Notes: a model not told the origin generated them from the sequence alone. 64,000 bases of DNA from Cupriavidus oxalaticus (GCF_016894385.1 NZ_CP069812.1:3472001-3536000); one strand, 5' to 3'. Positions 35,204 through 47,124 are shown, counted from the stretch's first letter. Numbers and translations are program-made.

Positions 35204-35823
35204 GATTTCAAAACAGGCAACAATGTCTTCAGCCCGTCCACAATGAATTCAACGGCCAGCGCCGACAGGATCAGCCCCATCAGGCGCGTGCCGATATTGA
35301 TGCCGGTGCGGCCGATGACCCGCGCGATCGGGTCGGCCGCGCGGAACACCATGTACACCACCGACCCCAGCAGCGCGCCGATGCCCACCAGGATCAGCAG
35401 CTGGTACCAGTGCTGGGTCTTGCCGGCATAGACGATCACCGTGCTGATCGAGCCCGGCCCGGTCAGCAGCGGCAGCGCCAGCGGCACCACCGCGATGCTG
35501 GACTTTACCTCGGCCTCATCCTCTTCTTCCGGCGTGGCCTTGGTGCGGCCGGTCTGCGCGTTCAGCATGTTCATGGCCATCATGATCATGATGAGACCGC
35601 CGCCCACCTGCAGCGAGGCCACCGAGATATTGAAGAACTCGATGATCCGCTGCCCCAGCAACGCCGACACCGCCACCACGATCGCCACCGAGATCGACGC
35701 GATCTTGATGGTATGCCGCTTTTCCGCTTCGGTCTGCTGGCTGGTCAGGCTGATGAAGAACGGGATCGCCCCGATCGGGTTGATCAGCGCCAGCAGCGAG
35801 ATAAACGACTTGAGCGTATCCAT
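35200..35823 (-). CDS. MarC-family integral membrane protein
   Basis: A 207-residue MarC-family (UPF0056) protein with six hydrophobic segments. Typical blocks are [23 protein letters not shown] at the start and [19 protein letters not shown] in the middle. The function of MarC proteins is unknown; an early link to multiple antibiotic resistance was withdrawn. It is embedded in the histidine operon between hisB and hisH and overlaps hisH by four bases, so it is translated with it. No enzymatic link to histidine synthesis is known. Confidence 0.9.
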   Translation of the reverse strand: MDTLKSFISLLALINPIGAIPFFISLTSQQTEAEKRHTIKIASISVAIVVAVSALLGQRIIEFFNISVASLQVGGGLIMIMMAMNMLNAQTGRTKATPEEEDEAEVKSSIAVVPLALPLLTGPGSISTVIVYAGKTQHWYQLLILVGIGALLGSVVYMVFRAADPIARVIGRTGINIGTRLMGLILSALAVEFIVDGLKTLLPVLKS

Positions 35824-35915
35824 CGGTTGCGGGTTGCCAGCATCGCTGGCCGTATTCGGGCTAGAGAGGTGGGCGGGGGCCGCAACCAGCCGGCACGCCT
35901 ACGGGTTCAGGAAGC

Positions 35916-36503
35916 TCAGAGCGTACCCTTGGTCGACGGGATCGTGTTGGCCGCGCGCGGATCCAGCTCGACCGCCATGCGCAGTGCCCGGCCGAAGGCC
36001 TTGAACACGGTTTCGCACTGATGGTGGGCATTGATGCCACGCAGGTTGTCGATATGCAGGGTCACGCCGGCATGGTTGACGAAACCGCGGAAGAACTCGA
36101 TGGTCAGGTCGACGTCGAAGCTGCCCACGCGCGCACGCGTGAACGGCACGTGGAATTCCAGGCCGGGGCGGCCGGAGAAATCGATCACCACGCGCGACAG
36201 GCATTCATCCAGCGGTACGTAGCTGTGACCGTAGCGGGTGATGCCCTTCTTGTCGCCGACGGCCCTGGCGACGGCCTGGCCGAGCGTGATGCCGACATCT
36301 TCCACCGTATGGTGGTCGTCGATATGCGTGTCGCCGGTGGCTTCGACCTCCAGGTCGAACATGCCATGCCGGGCGATCTGGTCGAGCATGTGGTCGAGGA
36401 ACGGCACGCCCGACGCCAGCTTCTGGCGGCCGGTGCCGTCGAGATTCAGGGAAACGCGGATTTGCGTTTCCGAAGTATTGCGGGTGACCTCTGCAACACG
36501 CAT
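35916..36503 (-). CDS. hisB: Imidazole glycerol phosphate dehydratase
   Basis: A 195-residue manganese enzyme of the histidine pathway. It has the two His-rich metal motifs [11 protein letters not shown] and [12 protein letters not shown] and the [15 protein letters not shown] opening. It lacks the phosphatase domain found in enteric HisB, as usual in beta-proteobacteria. The ATG at 36503 starts 5 bases after hisC ends; the longer open frame would overlap hisC. Confidence 0.96.
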   Translation of the reverse strand: MRVAEVTRNTSETQIRVSLNLDGTGRQKLASGVPFLDHMLDQIARHGMFDLEVEATGDTHIDDHHTVEDVGITLGQAVARAVGDKKGITRYGHSYVPLDECLSRVVIDFSGRPGLEFHVPFTRARVGSFDVDLTIEFFRGFVNHAGVTLHIDNLRGINAHHQCETVFKAFGRALRMAVELDPRAANTIPSTKGTL

Positions 36504-36507
36504 GGTG

Positions 36508-37608
36508 TTAATCCTGCAGCGACGCTGCGAATGCCTCAAGGAACTGCGCGTTTTCTTCGGGCGTGCTGACCGTGACGCGCAGACAATTGGCCAGCAACGG
36601 GTGCATTTTACTCACGTTCTTGATCAATACCTTCCGCGCCAGCAGGCGATCGAAGGTCTGTGCCGCATCCGGCACGCGCGCCAGCAGGAAGTTGGCGGCG
36701 CTTGGGAACACCGTGACGCCTGCATGCGCGGCCATGCCGTCGGCCACGCGGGTGCGCTCGGCACGCAGCTGCGCGGCCTGTTCGTCCAGCACCGACACAT
36801 GCTCGAGCGCGAACAGCGCGGCGGCTTCGGTCAGGACGTTGACGTTGTACGGCGGACGCACCTTGTCGATCTGCGCCAGCCACTCCGGCGCGCCGGCCAG
36901 GTAGCCCAGGCGGATGCCGGCCAGGCCGAGCTTGGACACGGTGCGCATCACCAGCAGGTTGCCGAAGTCCGTCAGGCGCGGCATCCAGCTGTGCTGCGCG
37001 AACGGCTGGTAGGCCTCGTCGACCACCACCAGGCTGTTGCAGACATCGCCTTGCGCGGCGCGGAGAATGGCCTCCATGTCGGCCGCGTCGAACAGGTTGC
37101 CGGTGGGGTTGTTCGGATAGGCCAGGTAGATGATGGCGGGCTGGTGCTCGGCCATCGCCGCCAGCATGGCATCGCGGTCGAGCGTGAAATCCGCGCGCAA
37201 CGGCACGCCGACGAACTCGAGGCCGGCAAACTGCGCCGACATCGCGTACATGACAAAGCCCGGCACCGGCGCCATCACCTTGGCGCCCGGCCTGGCGGCG
37301 GCCAGCGCCAGCATGCTGATGATCTCGTCGGAGCCGTTGCCCAGCAGCACGTCCATGCCGGCGGGCACCTGCATCACGTCCTTCAGCCTGGCGCGCAGCG
37401 CTTCGCTGCTGGGCACCGGGTAGCGGTTCAGCGCCACCTCGCCCAGCCGCGCGGCCAGTTGCTGGCGCAGCTCGGGCGGCAGGCGGTAGGGGTTCTCCAT
37501 GGCATCGAGCTTGACCAGACCGTGCGAATCCGGCACGTGGTAGGCGCCCATGGCGCGCACGTCGTCACGGATGATGCGTTCGATCAGGGAGGGCTCTACG
37601 GCTGACAT
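36508..37608 (-). CDS. hisC: Histidinol-phosphate aminotransferase
   Basis: A 366-residue PLP-dependent fold-type I aminotransferase. It includes [13 protein letters not shown], the [10 protein letters not shown] block with the PLP-binding Asp and Tyr, and [16 protein letters not shown] with the Schiff-base lysine. It converts imidazole acetol phosphate to histidinol phosphate. It lies 35 bases after hisD. Confidence 0.95.
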   Translation of the reverse strand: MSAVEPSLIERIIRDDVRAMGAYHVPDSHGLVKLDAMENPYRLPPELRQQLAARLGEVALNRYPVPSSEALRARLKDVMQVPAGMDVLLGNGSDEIISMLALAAARPGAKVMAPVPGFVMYAMSAQFAGLEFVGVPLRADFTLDRDAMLAAMAEHQPAIIYLAYPNNPTGNLFDAADMEAILRAAQGDVCNSLVVVDEAYQPFAQHSWMPRLTDFGNLLVMRTVSKLGLAGIRLGYLAGAPEWLAQIDKVRPPYNVNVLTEAAALFALEHVSVLDEQAAQLRAERTRVADGMAAHAGVTVFPSAANFLLARVPDAAQTFDRLLARKVLIKNVSKMHPLLANCLRVTVSTPEENAQFLEAFAASLQD

Positions 37609-37643
37609 GGAAACTCCAGGTTTGACTGCGTTGGTTCAGTAAA

Positions 37644-38987
37644 TCAACTGCGCTTGAAACGGTATTCCGCGCTGCGCGCGTGGGCCTGCAGGCCTTCGCC
37701 ATAGGCCAGCTCGGCGGCGATCTGGCCGAGCATCTGCGCCCCGCCCTCGCTCACCTCGATCACGCTCGAGCGCTTCAGGAAGTCATAGACGCCCAGCGGC
37801 GAGGAGAAGCGCGCCGTGCGCGAGGTCGGCAGCACGTGGTTGGGGCCGGCGCAGTAGTCGCCCAGCGACTCGCTGGTATAGCGGCCGAGGAAGATGGCTC
37901 CGGCGTGGCGGATCTTTTCGCTCCACTGGCGCGGGTTTTCGGCAGAGATCTCCAGGTGCTCCGGCGCGATCGCATTGGCAATCTCGCAGGCTTCTTCCAT
38001 GTCGCGCACCTTGACCAGCGCGCCACGGCCGGCAATCGACGCGGCGATCACGTCGCGGCGCGGCATGGTCGGCAGCTGGCGCTGGATGCTGGCCTCGACG
38101 CGGGCAATGTACTCGGCGTCGGGGCACAGCAGGATCGATTGCGCCAGTTCGTCGTGCTCGGCCTGCGAAAACAGGTCCATCGCCACCCAGTCGGGGTCGG
38201 TGGTGCCGTCGCAGATCACCAGGATCTCGGACGGCCCGGCGATCATGTCGATGCCGACGGTGCCGAACACGCGGCGCTTGGCGGCGGCCACGTAGGCATT
38301 GCCCGGGCCGACGATCTTGTCGACCTGCGGCAGCGTCGCGGTGCCGTAGGCCAGCGCGCCCACGGCCTGCGCACCGCCGATGGTGAAGACGCGGTCCACG
38401 CCGGCGATCTGCGCGGCGGCCAGCACCAGTTCGTTGCGCACGCCGCCGGGCGTGGGCACGACCATGATGATTTCCTTCACGCCGGCCACGCGCGCCGGGA
38501 TCGCGTTCATCAGCACCGACGACGGATAGGCAGCCTTGCCGCCCGGCACGTAGATGCCGACGCGGTCCAGCGGCGTCACCTTCTGGCCCAGCATGGTGCC
38601 GTCGGCCTCGGTGTACTCCCAGCTGTGGCTGCCGCACTCGATCTTCTGCTTCTCGTGATAGGCGCGCACGCGCGCGGCGGCGGCTTCCAGCGCGGCGCGG
38701 CGCTTGGGCTCGAGGTCTTCGAGCGCGGCCTCGAGCTCGGCCTGCGACAGTTCCAGCGCCGCGATCGACGGCGCTTCCATGCGGTCGAAGCGTTTCGTGC
38801 ATTCCAGCACCGCGGCGTCGCCGCGCGCCTTCACGTCGGCCAGGATCTGCGCCGCGGCGCGGTCGATGGCCTCGTCCTCGCCGGCCTCGAAGGCCAGCAC
38901 CTGGCGCAGCGCCTCGGCAAAGCCCGGCTCGCTGGAATCAAGCCGGCGGATCGGCAGGTTTTCCATTTCGGATGCGGTTGCGTTCAT
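37644..38987 (-). CDS. hisD: Histidinol dehydrogenase
   Basis: A 447-residue zinc- and NAD-dependent enzyme that makes histidine from histidinol in two oxidations. Conserved blocks are [58 protein letters not shown] and [20 protein letters not shown], with catalytic residues in the AEHD and HVLPT regions. The length is normal for the family. Confidence 0.96.
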   Translation of the reverse strand: MNATASEMENLPIRRLDSSEPGFAEALRQVLAFEAGEDEAIDRAAAQILADVKARGDAAVLECTKRFDRMEAPSIAALELSQAELEAALEDLEPKRRAALEAAAARVRAYHEKQKIECGSHSWEYTEADGTMLGQKVTPLDRVGIYVPGGKAAYPSSVLMNAIPARVAGVKEIIMVVPTPGGVRNELVLAAAQIAGVDRVFTIGGAQAVGALAYGTATLPQVDKIVGPGNAYVAAAKRRVFGTVGIDMIAGPSEILVICDGTTDPDWVAMDLFSQAEHDELAQSILLCPDAEYIARVEASIQRQLPTMPRRDVIAASIAGRGALVKVRDMEEACEIANAIAPEHLEISAENPRQWSEKIRHAGAIFLGRYTSESLGDYCAGPNHVLPTSRTARFSSPLGVYDFLKRSSVIEVSEGGAQMLGQIAAELAYGEGLQAHARSAEYRFKRS

Positions 38988-39038
38988 GACTTCTTTTCCT
39001 TCTCAGTCGGCACCGGCCTGGTGTGGCCCGATGTGGCC

Positions 39039-39713
39039 TTACACCAGCGCCGCCGAAGCCCGTTCGAAAGCGTCGAGGATCGGCGCCAGCCGCTCGCGCT
39101 TGAGTTTGAGCGCGGCCTGGTTCACCACCAGCCGCGACGAAATTTGCACGATCTCTTCCACTTCTACAAGGTTGTTGGCGCGCAGCGTGCTGCCGGTGCT
39201 GACCAGGTCGACGATGGCATCGGACAGGCCCACCAGCGGGCCCAGCTCCATCGAACCGTACAGCTTGATCAGGTCGACGTGAACGCCCTTTTTCGCAAAA
39301 TGCTCGCGCGCGGTCTGCACGTACTTGGTGGCCACCGCCAGGCGCGCGCCCTGGCGCACCGCGCTGGCGTAGTCAAACCCGGCCGGCACCGCCACCGACA
39401 TGCGGCAGCGGGCGATGTTGAGGTCGATCGGCGCGTACAGGCCGGCCATGCCGTGCTCCATCAGCACATCCTTGCCGGCCACGCCGAAATCGGCGGCGCC
39501 GTACTGCACGTAGGTCGGCACGTCCGAGGCGCGCACGATCACCACGCGCACGGCGGGGTCCGAGGTCGGCAGGATCAGCTTGCGCGAGGTCTCGGGATCC
39601 TCGGTCACCCGGATGCCGGCGGCTTCGAGCAGCGGCAGCGTTTCGGTAAAGATGCGGCCCTTGGACAGCGCCAGCGTCAGCTGGTTGGGCGAAGCGTTGA
39701 AAGTGGGGCTCAT
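39039..39713 (-). CDS. hisG: ATP phosphoribosyltransferase, short form
   Basis: A 224-residue short-form HisG, the first enzyme of histidine synthesis. It has [35 protein letters not shown] and the PRPP loop around [15 protein letters not shown]. The short form lacks the regulatory domain and normally needs HisZ, which is not in this window. It is the first his gene and starts 19 bases after murA, so the his genes may be read from a promoter further upstream. Confidence 0.95.
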   Translation of the reverse strand: MSPTFNASPNQLTLALSKGRIFTETLPLLEAAGIRVTEDPETSRKLILPTSDPAVRVVIVRASDVPTYVQYGAADFGVAGKDVLMEHGMAGLYAPIDLNIARCRMSVAVPAGFDYASAVRQGARLAVATKYVQTAREHFAKKGVHVDLIKLYGSMELGPLVGLSDAIVDLVSTGSTLRANNLVEVEEIVQISSRLVVNQAALKLKRERLAPILDAFERASAALV

Positions 39714-39732
39714 CGTGCGTCAGTCCTCGTGC

Positions 39733-41314
<1,582 letters not shown>

Positions 41315-41377
41315 GGCGTTCTCTTCAGCGTATTCAGTAATTGTGCGGTGTCGGTGCGGCCGCGCTCAGTGGCGCAC

Positions 41378-42199
41378 TCAGTGGCGCAGCTTGTAGCCGG
41401 ACTTCAGCAGCCGCAGCGCCAGCGCCGCCAGCACCACGAAGGCCGATCCCACCACCGCCAGGCTGAACAGCGGCGACACGTCCGAGACGCCGAAGAAGCC
41501 ATAGCGGAAGCCGTCGATCATGTAGAAGAACGGATTGGCATGGGACACCGCCTGCCAGAAGGCCGGCAGCGAATGGATCGAATAGAACACGCCGGACAGG
41601 AAGGTGGCCGGCATGATCAGGAAGTTCTGGAACGCGGCGAGCTGGTCGAACTTCTCGGCCCAGATGCCGGCAATGAGGCCGAGCGTGCCGAGAATGCCCG
41701 CGCCCAGCAGCGCGAACACCACGATCCAGCCGATGTTGGCGAAATGCAGGTTGGCAAACCACGCCGTCACCAGCAGCACGCCCAGGCCCACGCTCAGCCC
41801 CCGGATCACCGAGGCCAGCACATAGGCGCCGAACATCTCCCAGTGCGACAGCGGCGGCAGCAGCACAAACACCAGGTTGCCGGTAATCTTGGACTGGATC
41901 AGCGACGACGAGCTGTTGGCGAAGGCGTTCTGCAGCACGCTCATCATCACCAGGCCGGGCACCAGGAAGGCGGTATAGCTGATCTGGTCGTAGACCTTGA
42001 CGCGGTCTTCCAGCACGTGGCCGAAGATCAGCAGGTACAGCACCGCGGTCAGCACCGGTGCGGCCACGGTCTGGAAGCTGACCTTCCAGAAGCGCAGCAC
42101 TTCCTTGTACAGCAGGGTCCGGAAGCCGACCAGGCCGCCAACCGCCATCGGGCCCAGGCGGGCGTCTTCCACCAGTTCGATTTCGCCAGGCTGCTTCAT
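41378..42199 (-). CDS. ABC-2 type transporter permease (YadH-like)
   Basis: A 273-residue ABC-2 permease with six hydrophobic segments. Family blocks are GFRTLLYKEVLRFWKVSFQTV near the start, SYTAFLVPGLVMMSVLQNAFANSSSSLIQSKITGNL and ATFLSGVFYSIHSLPAFWQ. It overlaps the ATPase gene by four bases and forms an exporter with it. The exported compound is unknown. The gene pair lies within the conserved mla-murA stretch. Confidence 0.9.
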   Translation of the reverse strand: MKQPGEIELVEDARLGPMAVGGLVGFRTLLYKEVLRFWKVSFQTVAAPVLTAVLYLLIFGHVLEDRVKVYDQISYTAFLVPGLVMMSVLQNAFANSSSSLIQSKITGNLVFVLLPPLSHWEMFGAYVLASVIRGLSVGLGVLLVTAWFANLHFANIGWIVVFALLGAGILGTLGLIAGIWAEKFDQLAAFQNFLIMPATFLSGVFYSIHSLPAFWQAVSHANPFFYMIDGFRYGFFGVSDVSPLFSLAVVGSAFVVLAALALRLLKSGYKLRH

Positions 42200-43146
42200 G
42201 CCGCGGCCTCCATGGCGGGGTCGGGCAGCGCGCCCGGCATGTGGCCCTCGCGGCGCATGATCTGGACAAACACGTCTTCGAGGTCGGCCTTGTTGATTTC
42301 CATGTCTTCGATGTCACAGCCCGCTTCGCGGCAGGCGGCCAGGATCGGCTCCACCGCCTGATAGCCCGACAGCCGCAGCCGCACCGCGCGCTCGCCCGGG
42401 TTGGCCGGCATGCGCAACGGCTCCAGCGCCGGCGGCAGGGTGCCCTGCGCGAAAGTCAGCACAAGCTGCAGCCCGGCGAACTGCGTCAGCAGGTTGCTGG
42501 TGCGGTCCAGCGCCACCACTTCGCCGAACTTGAGCATGGCGATGCGGTCGCACAGCGCCTCGGCCTCTTCCAGGTAGTGCGTGGTCAGGATGATGGTGTG
42601 GCCTTCCCGGTTCAGGCGCGAGATGAACTTCCACAGCGTCTGGCGCAGCTCGACGTCGACGCCGGCGGTGGGCTCGTCCAGCACGATCACCGGCGGGCGG
42701 TGCACCAGCGCCTGCGCCACCAGCACGCGGCGCTTCATCCCGCCGGACAACTGGCGCATGTTGGAATCGGCCTTGCTGGTCAGGTCCAGGTTGGCCATGA
42801 TCTCGTCGATCCAGTCGTCGTTGCGGGTCAGGCCGAAATAGCCGGACTGCAGCCGCAGCGTCTCGCGCACCGTGAAGAACGGGTCGAACACCAGCTCCTG
42901 CGGCACCACGCCAAGCATACGCCGCGCCATCCGGTAGTCGGAGACGACATCGTGGCCCAGCACACGGACGCGGCCGGAGTCGGCGCGGTTCAGGCCGGCG
43001 AGGATCGAGATCAGCGTGGTCTTGCCGGCGCCGTTCGGCCCGAGCAGGCCGAAGAATTCGCCGCGTTCAACGGTGAAGCTGACGCCCTTGAGCGCCTGCA
43101 GGTTGCGGTAGCGCTTGCGAACGTCGTGGATTTCAATGGCTTTCAT
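42196..43146 (-). CDS. ABC transporter ATPase (YadG-like)
   Basis: A 316-residue ATPase of the drug/polysaccharide-exporter type. It has Walker A LGPNGAGKTT, signature LSGGMKRRVLVAQAL, Walker B VIVLDEPTAGVDVELR and the TTHYLEEAE switch. The C-terminal extension of about 90 residues is usual in this group. The ATG at 43146 gives MKAIEIHDVRKRY; an upstream ATG in the same frame would add 31 non-conserved residues. Confidence 0.9.
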   Translation of the reverse strand: MKAIEIHDVRKRYRNLQALKGVSFTVERGEFFGLLGPNGAGKTTLISILAGLNRADSGRVRVLGHDVVSDYRMARRMLGVVPQELVFDPFFTVRETLRLQSGYFGLTRNDDWIDEIMANLDLTSKADSNMRQLSGGMKRRVLVAQALVHRPPVIVLDEPTAGVDVELRQTLWKFISRLNREGHTIILTTHYLEEAEALCDRIAMLKFGEVVALDRTSNLLTQFAGLQLVLTFAQGTLPPALEPLRMPANPGERAVRLRLSGYQAVEPILAACREAGCDIEDMEINKADLEDVFVQIMRREGHMPGALPDPAMEAAA

Positions 43147-43404
43147 GGCCGATTGTTTGTGGCGTGTCCGGCTTTTTTGGGCCGGCCGCCTGAAAAGGGG
43201 AACAACTGCGTGCCCGGATATCCTGGGCCGGCCTGGCATGCACCGGAATCAGGCGGGGGAAGGGCGAACAACCCGGAATTATAGGGGATGCGGGGTGGGT
43301 CCCGCTTGACCCCCGCCGGATCCACCCGCAGGGCGCGGCGACCGCACCAGGCTGTCGCCGGGGCATCGCGTTCGGACGCATTCGCTGCGCCCGGCGATGC
43401 CGGA

Positions 43405-43722
43405 TCAATGTCGGTGGTGGTGGCCCGGGCGGGAAAGCGGCTCGGCGCCGTCAGCCAGGCCCAGCAGGCCGTCGACGCCGTACAGGTTGGCCAGTTGCGA
43501 CAGTTGCGCCGGCACCCCGCGCAGCGACAGCACCAGGTTGCGCGCGGCTGCGGCACGATGCCACGCCAGCAGCACGGCAACCGCGGAGGAATCCACCTGA
43601 GCCAGGCCGGTGCAGTCGACCTGCACCTTCCCCTGCACCCCGCCCTGCGCCACGCGCGCCAGCCCGTCGCGCAGCACGGCGGTGGCGTTCTGGTTGGTCA
43701 GCGAGGTGCCCAGCGAAAGCAT
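43405..43722 (-). CDS. mlaB: STAS-domain protein MlaB
   Basis: A 105-residue STAS protein. The core KVQVDCTGLAQVDSSAVAVLLAWHRAAAARN is the anti-sigma-antagonist-like motif kept in MlaB, with the serine pair after Asp. MlaB binds the MlaF ATPase and supports MlaFEDB complex activity. It is separated from mlaC by 153 bases that hold a terminator. The ATG at 43722 is preferred; the frame is open 18 codons further upstream. It ends in a His-rich tail. Confidence 0.85.
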   Translation of the reverse strand: MLSLGTSLTNQNATAVLRDGLARVAQGGVQGKVQVDCTGLAQVDSSAVAVLLAWHRAAAARNLVLSLRGVPAQLSQLANLYGVDGLLGLADGAEPLSRPGHHHRH

Positions 43723-43778
43723 GGTGGCGTCAGGAGGCGTAATCGGTATGGATGGATGGCAGTGCGGCGCAAACAAAA

Positions 43779-43800
43779 GCTCCCGCGCTGAGGCGGGAGC
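43779..43800 (-). terminator. Intrinsic terminator between mlaC and mlaB
   Basis: Perfect 8-bp stem GCTCCCGC/GCGGGAGC with a 6-base loop, followed on the minus strand by TTTTGTTT. It lies 76 bases beyond the mlaC stop and 57 bases before the mlaB start. Confidence 0.7.
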
Positions 43801-43875
43801 CAGTGCCGCGAACGGCCATTGTAGTGCAAGATCGGCGCGCCGTGCTGCATTGCAGCGGCGCGCGCTCGCCGCGGC

Positions 43876-44505
43876 TTAGCTCTTGGCGTTGGCCAGCTGG
43901 CGGTTGCGGTCTTGCAGCGTCTTGATCACGCCCTCGACGCCCTGCTGGCCGACGATGGTGTTGAAGCTGCCCTTGTAGGCCTCGGTCAGCCACGCGCCCA
44001 GCACGTTGATGTCGTAGACCTTCCAGCCATTCGCGGTCTTCTCCAGGCGGTAGTCCATCTGGATCGGCTCGCCCTTGTTGATGACCTGGGTGCGGATGGT
44101 CGCATCGGTGTCCTCAGGCGTGCCGCGGTACGGGCGGTACTGCACGGCCTGGTCGCGGATCTGGGCGATGGCGCCGGCGTAGGTGCGGATCAGCAGGGTC
44201 TTGAACTCCTCGGTGATCTGCTGCTGCTGCTCGGGCGTCGCCTTGGACCAGTTGCGGCCCATCGCGATCTGCGTGGTCTTCTGGAAGTTGGCGTTGGGGA
44301 TGATCTTCTGTTCGACCAGCGCGGTGATCTTGGCGATATTGCCAGCCTGCATGTCCTTGTCGGCCTTGACGGTCGTCATCACGTCGCTGACCACGGCCTT
44401 GACCAGGCCGTCCGGCGTCGCAGCGTCCTGGGCCGGCGCCTGTGCGTGGGCAGCGCCAGCGAAGGCAACTACCGTAAGGAAGGGGACCAACAGTCGCTTA
44501 ATCAT
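43876..44505 (-). CDS. mlaC: Periplasmic phospholipid-binding protein MlaC
   Basis: A 209-residue secreted protein (signal peptide to AHA-QAP, about residue 22) of the MlaC/Ttg2D family. It contains KIIPNANFQKTTQIAMGRNWSKATPEQQQQITEEFKTLLIRTYAGAI and VYDINVLGAWLTEAYKGSFNTIV, both typical. It shuttles phospholipid between outer-membrane MlaA and the inner-membrane MlaFEDB complex. A 224-base gap separates it from mlaA. Confidence 0.93.
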   Translation of the reverse strand: MIKRLLVPFLTVVAFAGAAHAQAPAQDAATPDGLVKAVVSDVMTTVKADKDMQAGNIAKITALVEQKIIPNANFQKTTQIAMGRNWSKATPEQQQQITEEFKTLLIRTYAGAIAQIRDQAVQYRPYRGTPEDTDATIRTQVINKGEPIQMDYRLEKTANGWKVYDINVLGAWLTEAYKGSFNTIVGQQGVEGVIKTLQDRNRQLANAKS

Positions 44506-44729
44506 GGGATTTTTCCTTCTTTCTCAAATACGTTTGCCGGCGGGGGCCACCGGCCGGATACCGCCTGCCGGCAGCGGCCTTGCGGTGATTGGAACATAAG
44601 CACGGCCCGCGGGTTGCACGGACCAGCGTCTTTCCCGCCACTTCCAAACAAATTGTTTCAGCCCTGACAGGGCATTCACAGCCTGAGGGCAGCCCGTCGG
44701 GACGGGCGCCACAAAGACCAGGAAGGCGG

Positions 44730-45755
44730 TCAGCGAATCCGGATCACACCCGGGACGATACGCTGCATCGGCTCCACCGGCGGCACCGGCAGGGTCTGGC
44801 TTTCCGGCTGGATGTCACCCTTGGGCGGCGTGGCGGCAGGCGCGGAGGCATCGGCCGGCGGCGTGGCCGCGGGTGCGGAGGCATCCGCCGGTTGTGTGCC
44901 GGGCGCCGGCGCCGCAGGCGTGGCGGTGGTGGCGCCGGCAGGCTTCTCGCCCTCGGCGTCCGCCGGGGCAGCCGGTACTGCGGGTACTGCGGGTACGGCG
45001 CCATCGCTGTCCGCATCGCCGTCGGCTTCCGGCGGATTACCGTCGTAAACCAGGTACTGGCGCCGCTGCAGATAGGAGTCGCGCAGGAACGAGTACTTGT
45101 CCAGCGCCGCCTGCTCCAGCAGGTTGCTCGCGCCCAGCAGCTGCGCACGGCCCGCGACGATGCGTACGCCGACAAGCGAATTGCGCAGCGATACCGGGTA
45201 GAGGTAGGCCGACGGGTCGAACTGGCGGTCCACCAGCATGCCGCCGGTGTCGCGCACCGAGCTCGGCCCGAACAGCGGCAGCACCAGGTACGGGCCCGGC
45301 GGCACGCCCCACACACCCAGCGTCTGGCCGAAGTCTTCCTTGTACTTGGGCAGGCCGGCCGGCGTGGCGATGTCGATCAGGCCGCCGAGGCCCAGCACCG
45401 AGTTCATCGCGACCCGCATCGAATCCTCGGCGGCGCGCGTGGGCTTGCCCTGCAGCAGGTTGTTCACCGCCGAATAGACATCGCTGACATTGGAGAAGAA
45501 GTTCTCCACCGCGCGCTGCACCGGCGTCGGCATGTAGTCTGCATAGAGTTCTGCCACCGGGCGCAGGATGCCCTTGTCGAAGTCTTCGTTGATCTTCGAG
45601 ACTTCGCGGTTAAAGGGCTCCAGCGGATCCTTCGGGTTGGCCGTGGGGCCGGTGGCACAGCCGGCGAGCAGCACCGCGGCGGCGGCCGCGGCCATCAGGC
45701 CAGCCACCGGGCGGCGCACGGCGCGGCCCGGCTTGAGGGGGGGAACAACGCTCAT
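44730..45755 (-). CDS. mlaA: Outer-membrane lipoprotein MlaA (VacJ)
   Basis: A 341-residue VacJ-family lipoprotein. The lipobox LLAGC ends the signal peptide at about residue 32. The MlaA core includes DPLEPFNREVSKINEDFDKGILRPVAELYADYMP, then FGQTLGVWGVPPGPYLVLPLFGPSSVRDTGG. The last 100 residues are low complexity, rich in Ala, Pro and Glu, with tandem repeats of ADASAPAATPP; this tail is much longer than in E. coli MlaA. It overlaps mlaD by four bases, so unlike in E. coli it belongs to the mla operon. Confidence 0.92.
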   Translation of the reverse strand: MSVVPPLKPGRAVRRPVAGLMAAAAAAVLLAGCATGPTANPKDPLEPFNREVSKINEDFDKGILRPVAELYADYMPTPVQRAVENFFSNVSDVYSAVNNLLQGKPTRAAEDSMRVAMNSVLGLGGLIDIATPAGLPKYKEDFGQTLGVWGVPPGPYLVLPLFGPSSVRDTGGMLVDRQFDPSAYLYPVSLRNSLVGVRIVAGRAQLLGASNLLEQAALDKYSFLRDSYLQRRQYLVYDGNPPEADGDADSDGAVPAVPAVPAAPADAEGEKPAGATTATPAAPAPGTQPADASAPAATPPADASAPAATPPKGDIQPESQTLPVPPVEPMQRIVPGVIRIR

Positions 45756-46270
45756 TTGGCATCCCCACCCAGCGCCGGCGCGCTGGCGCCGGCCGCGGGC
45801 GAGCCGCTGGCACCGGCATCCGCCGCCTTGTTGTACAGGAACTGGCCGATCAGGTTTTCCAGCACCACGGCGGACTGCGTCATGGTGATACGGGCGCCAT
45901 CGGCCAGCATGGCGGTGTCGCCGCCGGCTTCCAGGCCGATGTACTGCTCGCCCAGCAGGCCCGAGGTCAGGATCTTGGCCGAGGTGTCCTTGGGAAACTG
46001 GTAGCGCGTCTCCAGGCTCATTTCGACAGTGGCCTGGTAGGTCTTGTCGTCGAAGCGGATCGCGGCAACGCGGCCGACCACCACGCCGGCGCTCTTGACC
46101 GGCGCGCGCGGCTTGAGCCCGCCGATATTGTCGAAGCGGGCCTGCACGCTGTAGGTGTCCTGGAAGGTGAAGGCGCTCATGTTGCCCGCCTTGAGGGCCA
46201 GGAACAGCAGGGCCACAAACCCCGCCGCAACAAACAGCCCCACCCAGAAATCGAGTGTGATCTTTTTCAT
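45752..46270 (-). CDS. mlaD: MCE-domain protein MlaD
   Basis: A 172-residue inner-membrane protein: one N-terminal helix (LDFWVGLFVAAGFVALLFLALKAGNM) and one MCE domain with YSVQARFDNIGGLKPRAPVKSAGVVVGRV and SAKILTSGLLGEQYIGLEAGGD. MlaD forms a hexameric ring that carries lipid to or from the MlaE permease. It ends in an Ala/Gly-rich tail. Confidence 0.95.
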   Translation of the reverse strand: MKKITLDFWVGLFVAAGFVALLFLALKAGNMSAFTFQDTYSVQARFDNIGGLKPRAPVKSAGVVVGRVAAIRFDDKTYQATVEMSLETRYQFPKDTSAKILTSGLLGEQYIGLEAGGDTAMLADGARITMTQSAVVLENLIGQFLYNKAADAGASGSPAAGASAPALGGDAK

Positions 46271-46344
46271 CGGATTCTCTTCTTCAACCCCGTAGTGTCT
46301 TGTCGCTGTCTTTTTTCAATATCGCCCGCGCCCTTGGGCCAGCC

Positions 46345-47124
46345 TCAGTTGCTGAACATCAGCGCGGTCAGCAGGAAATCCAGCCCCAGCACCGCCAGCG
46401 ACGCGATCACCACGGTGCGGGTGGTCGCACGCGAGACGCCCTCGGGCGTCGGCTTGGCCTCGAAGCCCTGGTACAGGGCAATGAACGTCACGGCAATGCC
46501 AAAAATGAAGCTCTTGATCACGCCATTGAGCACGTCGGCGCGCACGTCGACGCCGCCCTGCATCTGCGACCAGAAAGCGCCGGCGTCGACGCCGATCAGC
46601 TGCACGCCGACCACGTAGCCGCCCAGGATGCCCACCGCGCTGAAGATCGCCGCCAGCACTGGCATGGCAATCACGCCCGCCCAGAAACGCGGCGCGACCA
46701 CGCGCTGCAGCGGATTCACCGCCATCATTTCCATCGCGGTCAGTTGCTCGCCCGCCTTCATCAGGCCGATCTCGGCAGTCAGCGAGGTGCCGGCGCGCCC
46801 CGCAAACAGCAGCGCGGTCACCACCGGTCCCAGTTCACGCACCAGCGACAGGGCCACCAGCAGGCCCAGCGCCTGCTCGGAGCCGTAGCGGTTCAGCGTG
46901 TAGTAGCCCTGCAGGCCGAGTACAAAGCCGACGAACAGGCCCGACACGGCGATGATCACCAGCGACAGGTTGCCGACAAAGAAAACCTGGTCGGTCACCA
47001 GCCGGAAGCGGCGCAGCAACGCCGGCGACAGGCCCAGCACGGTCAGGAACATGCGGGTGGCATGGCCCAGGCCCGTCACGTTGCGGCGTACGACCGCGCC
47101 GATGGTGGTAAAGAAACCGATCAT
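46345..47124 (-). CDS. mlaE: Phospholipid ABC transporter permease MlaE
   Basis: A 259-residue permease with five to six hydrophobic segments. Family blocks are YYTLNRYGSEQALGLLVALSLVRELGPVVTALLFAGRAGTSLTAEIGLMKAGEQLTAMEMMAVNP, given here only by position (about residues 75-140), and GGVDVRADVLNGVIKSFIFG. It overlaps mlaF by four bases. Confidence 0.95.
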   Translation of the reverse strand: MIGFFTTIGAVVRRNVTGLGHATRMFLTVLGLSPALLRRFRLVTDQVFFVGNLSLVIIAVSGLFVGFVLGLQGYYTLNRYGSEQALGLLVALSLVRELGPVVTALLFAGRAGTSLTAEIGLMKAGEQLTAMEMMAVNPLQRVVAPRFWAGVIAMPVLAAIFSAVGILGGYVVGVQLIGVDAGAFWSQMQGGVDVRADVLNGVIKSFIFGIAVTFIALYQGFEAKPTPEGVSRATTRTVVIASLAVLGLDFLLTALMFSN

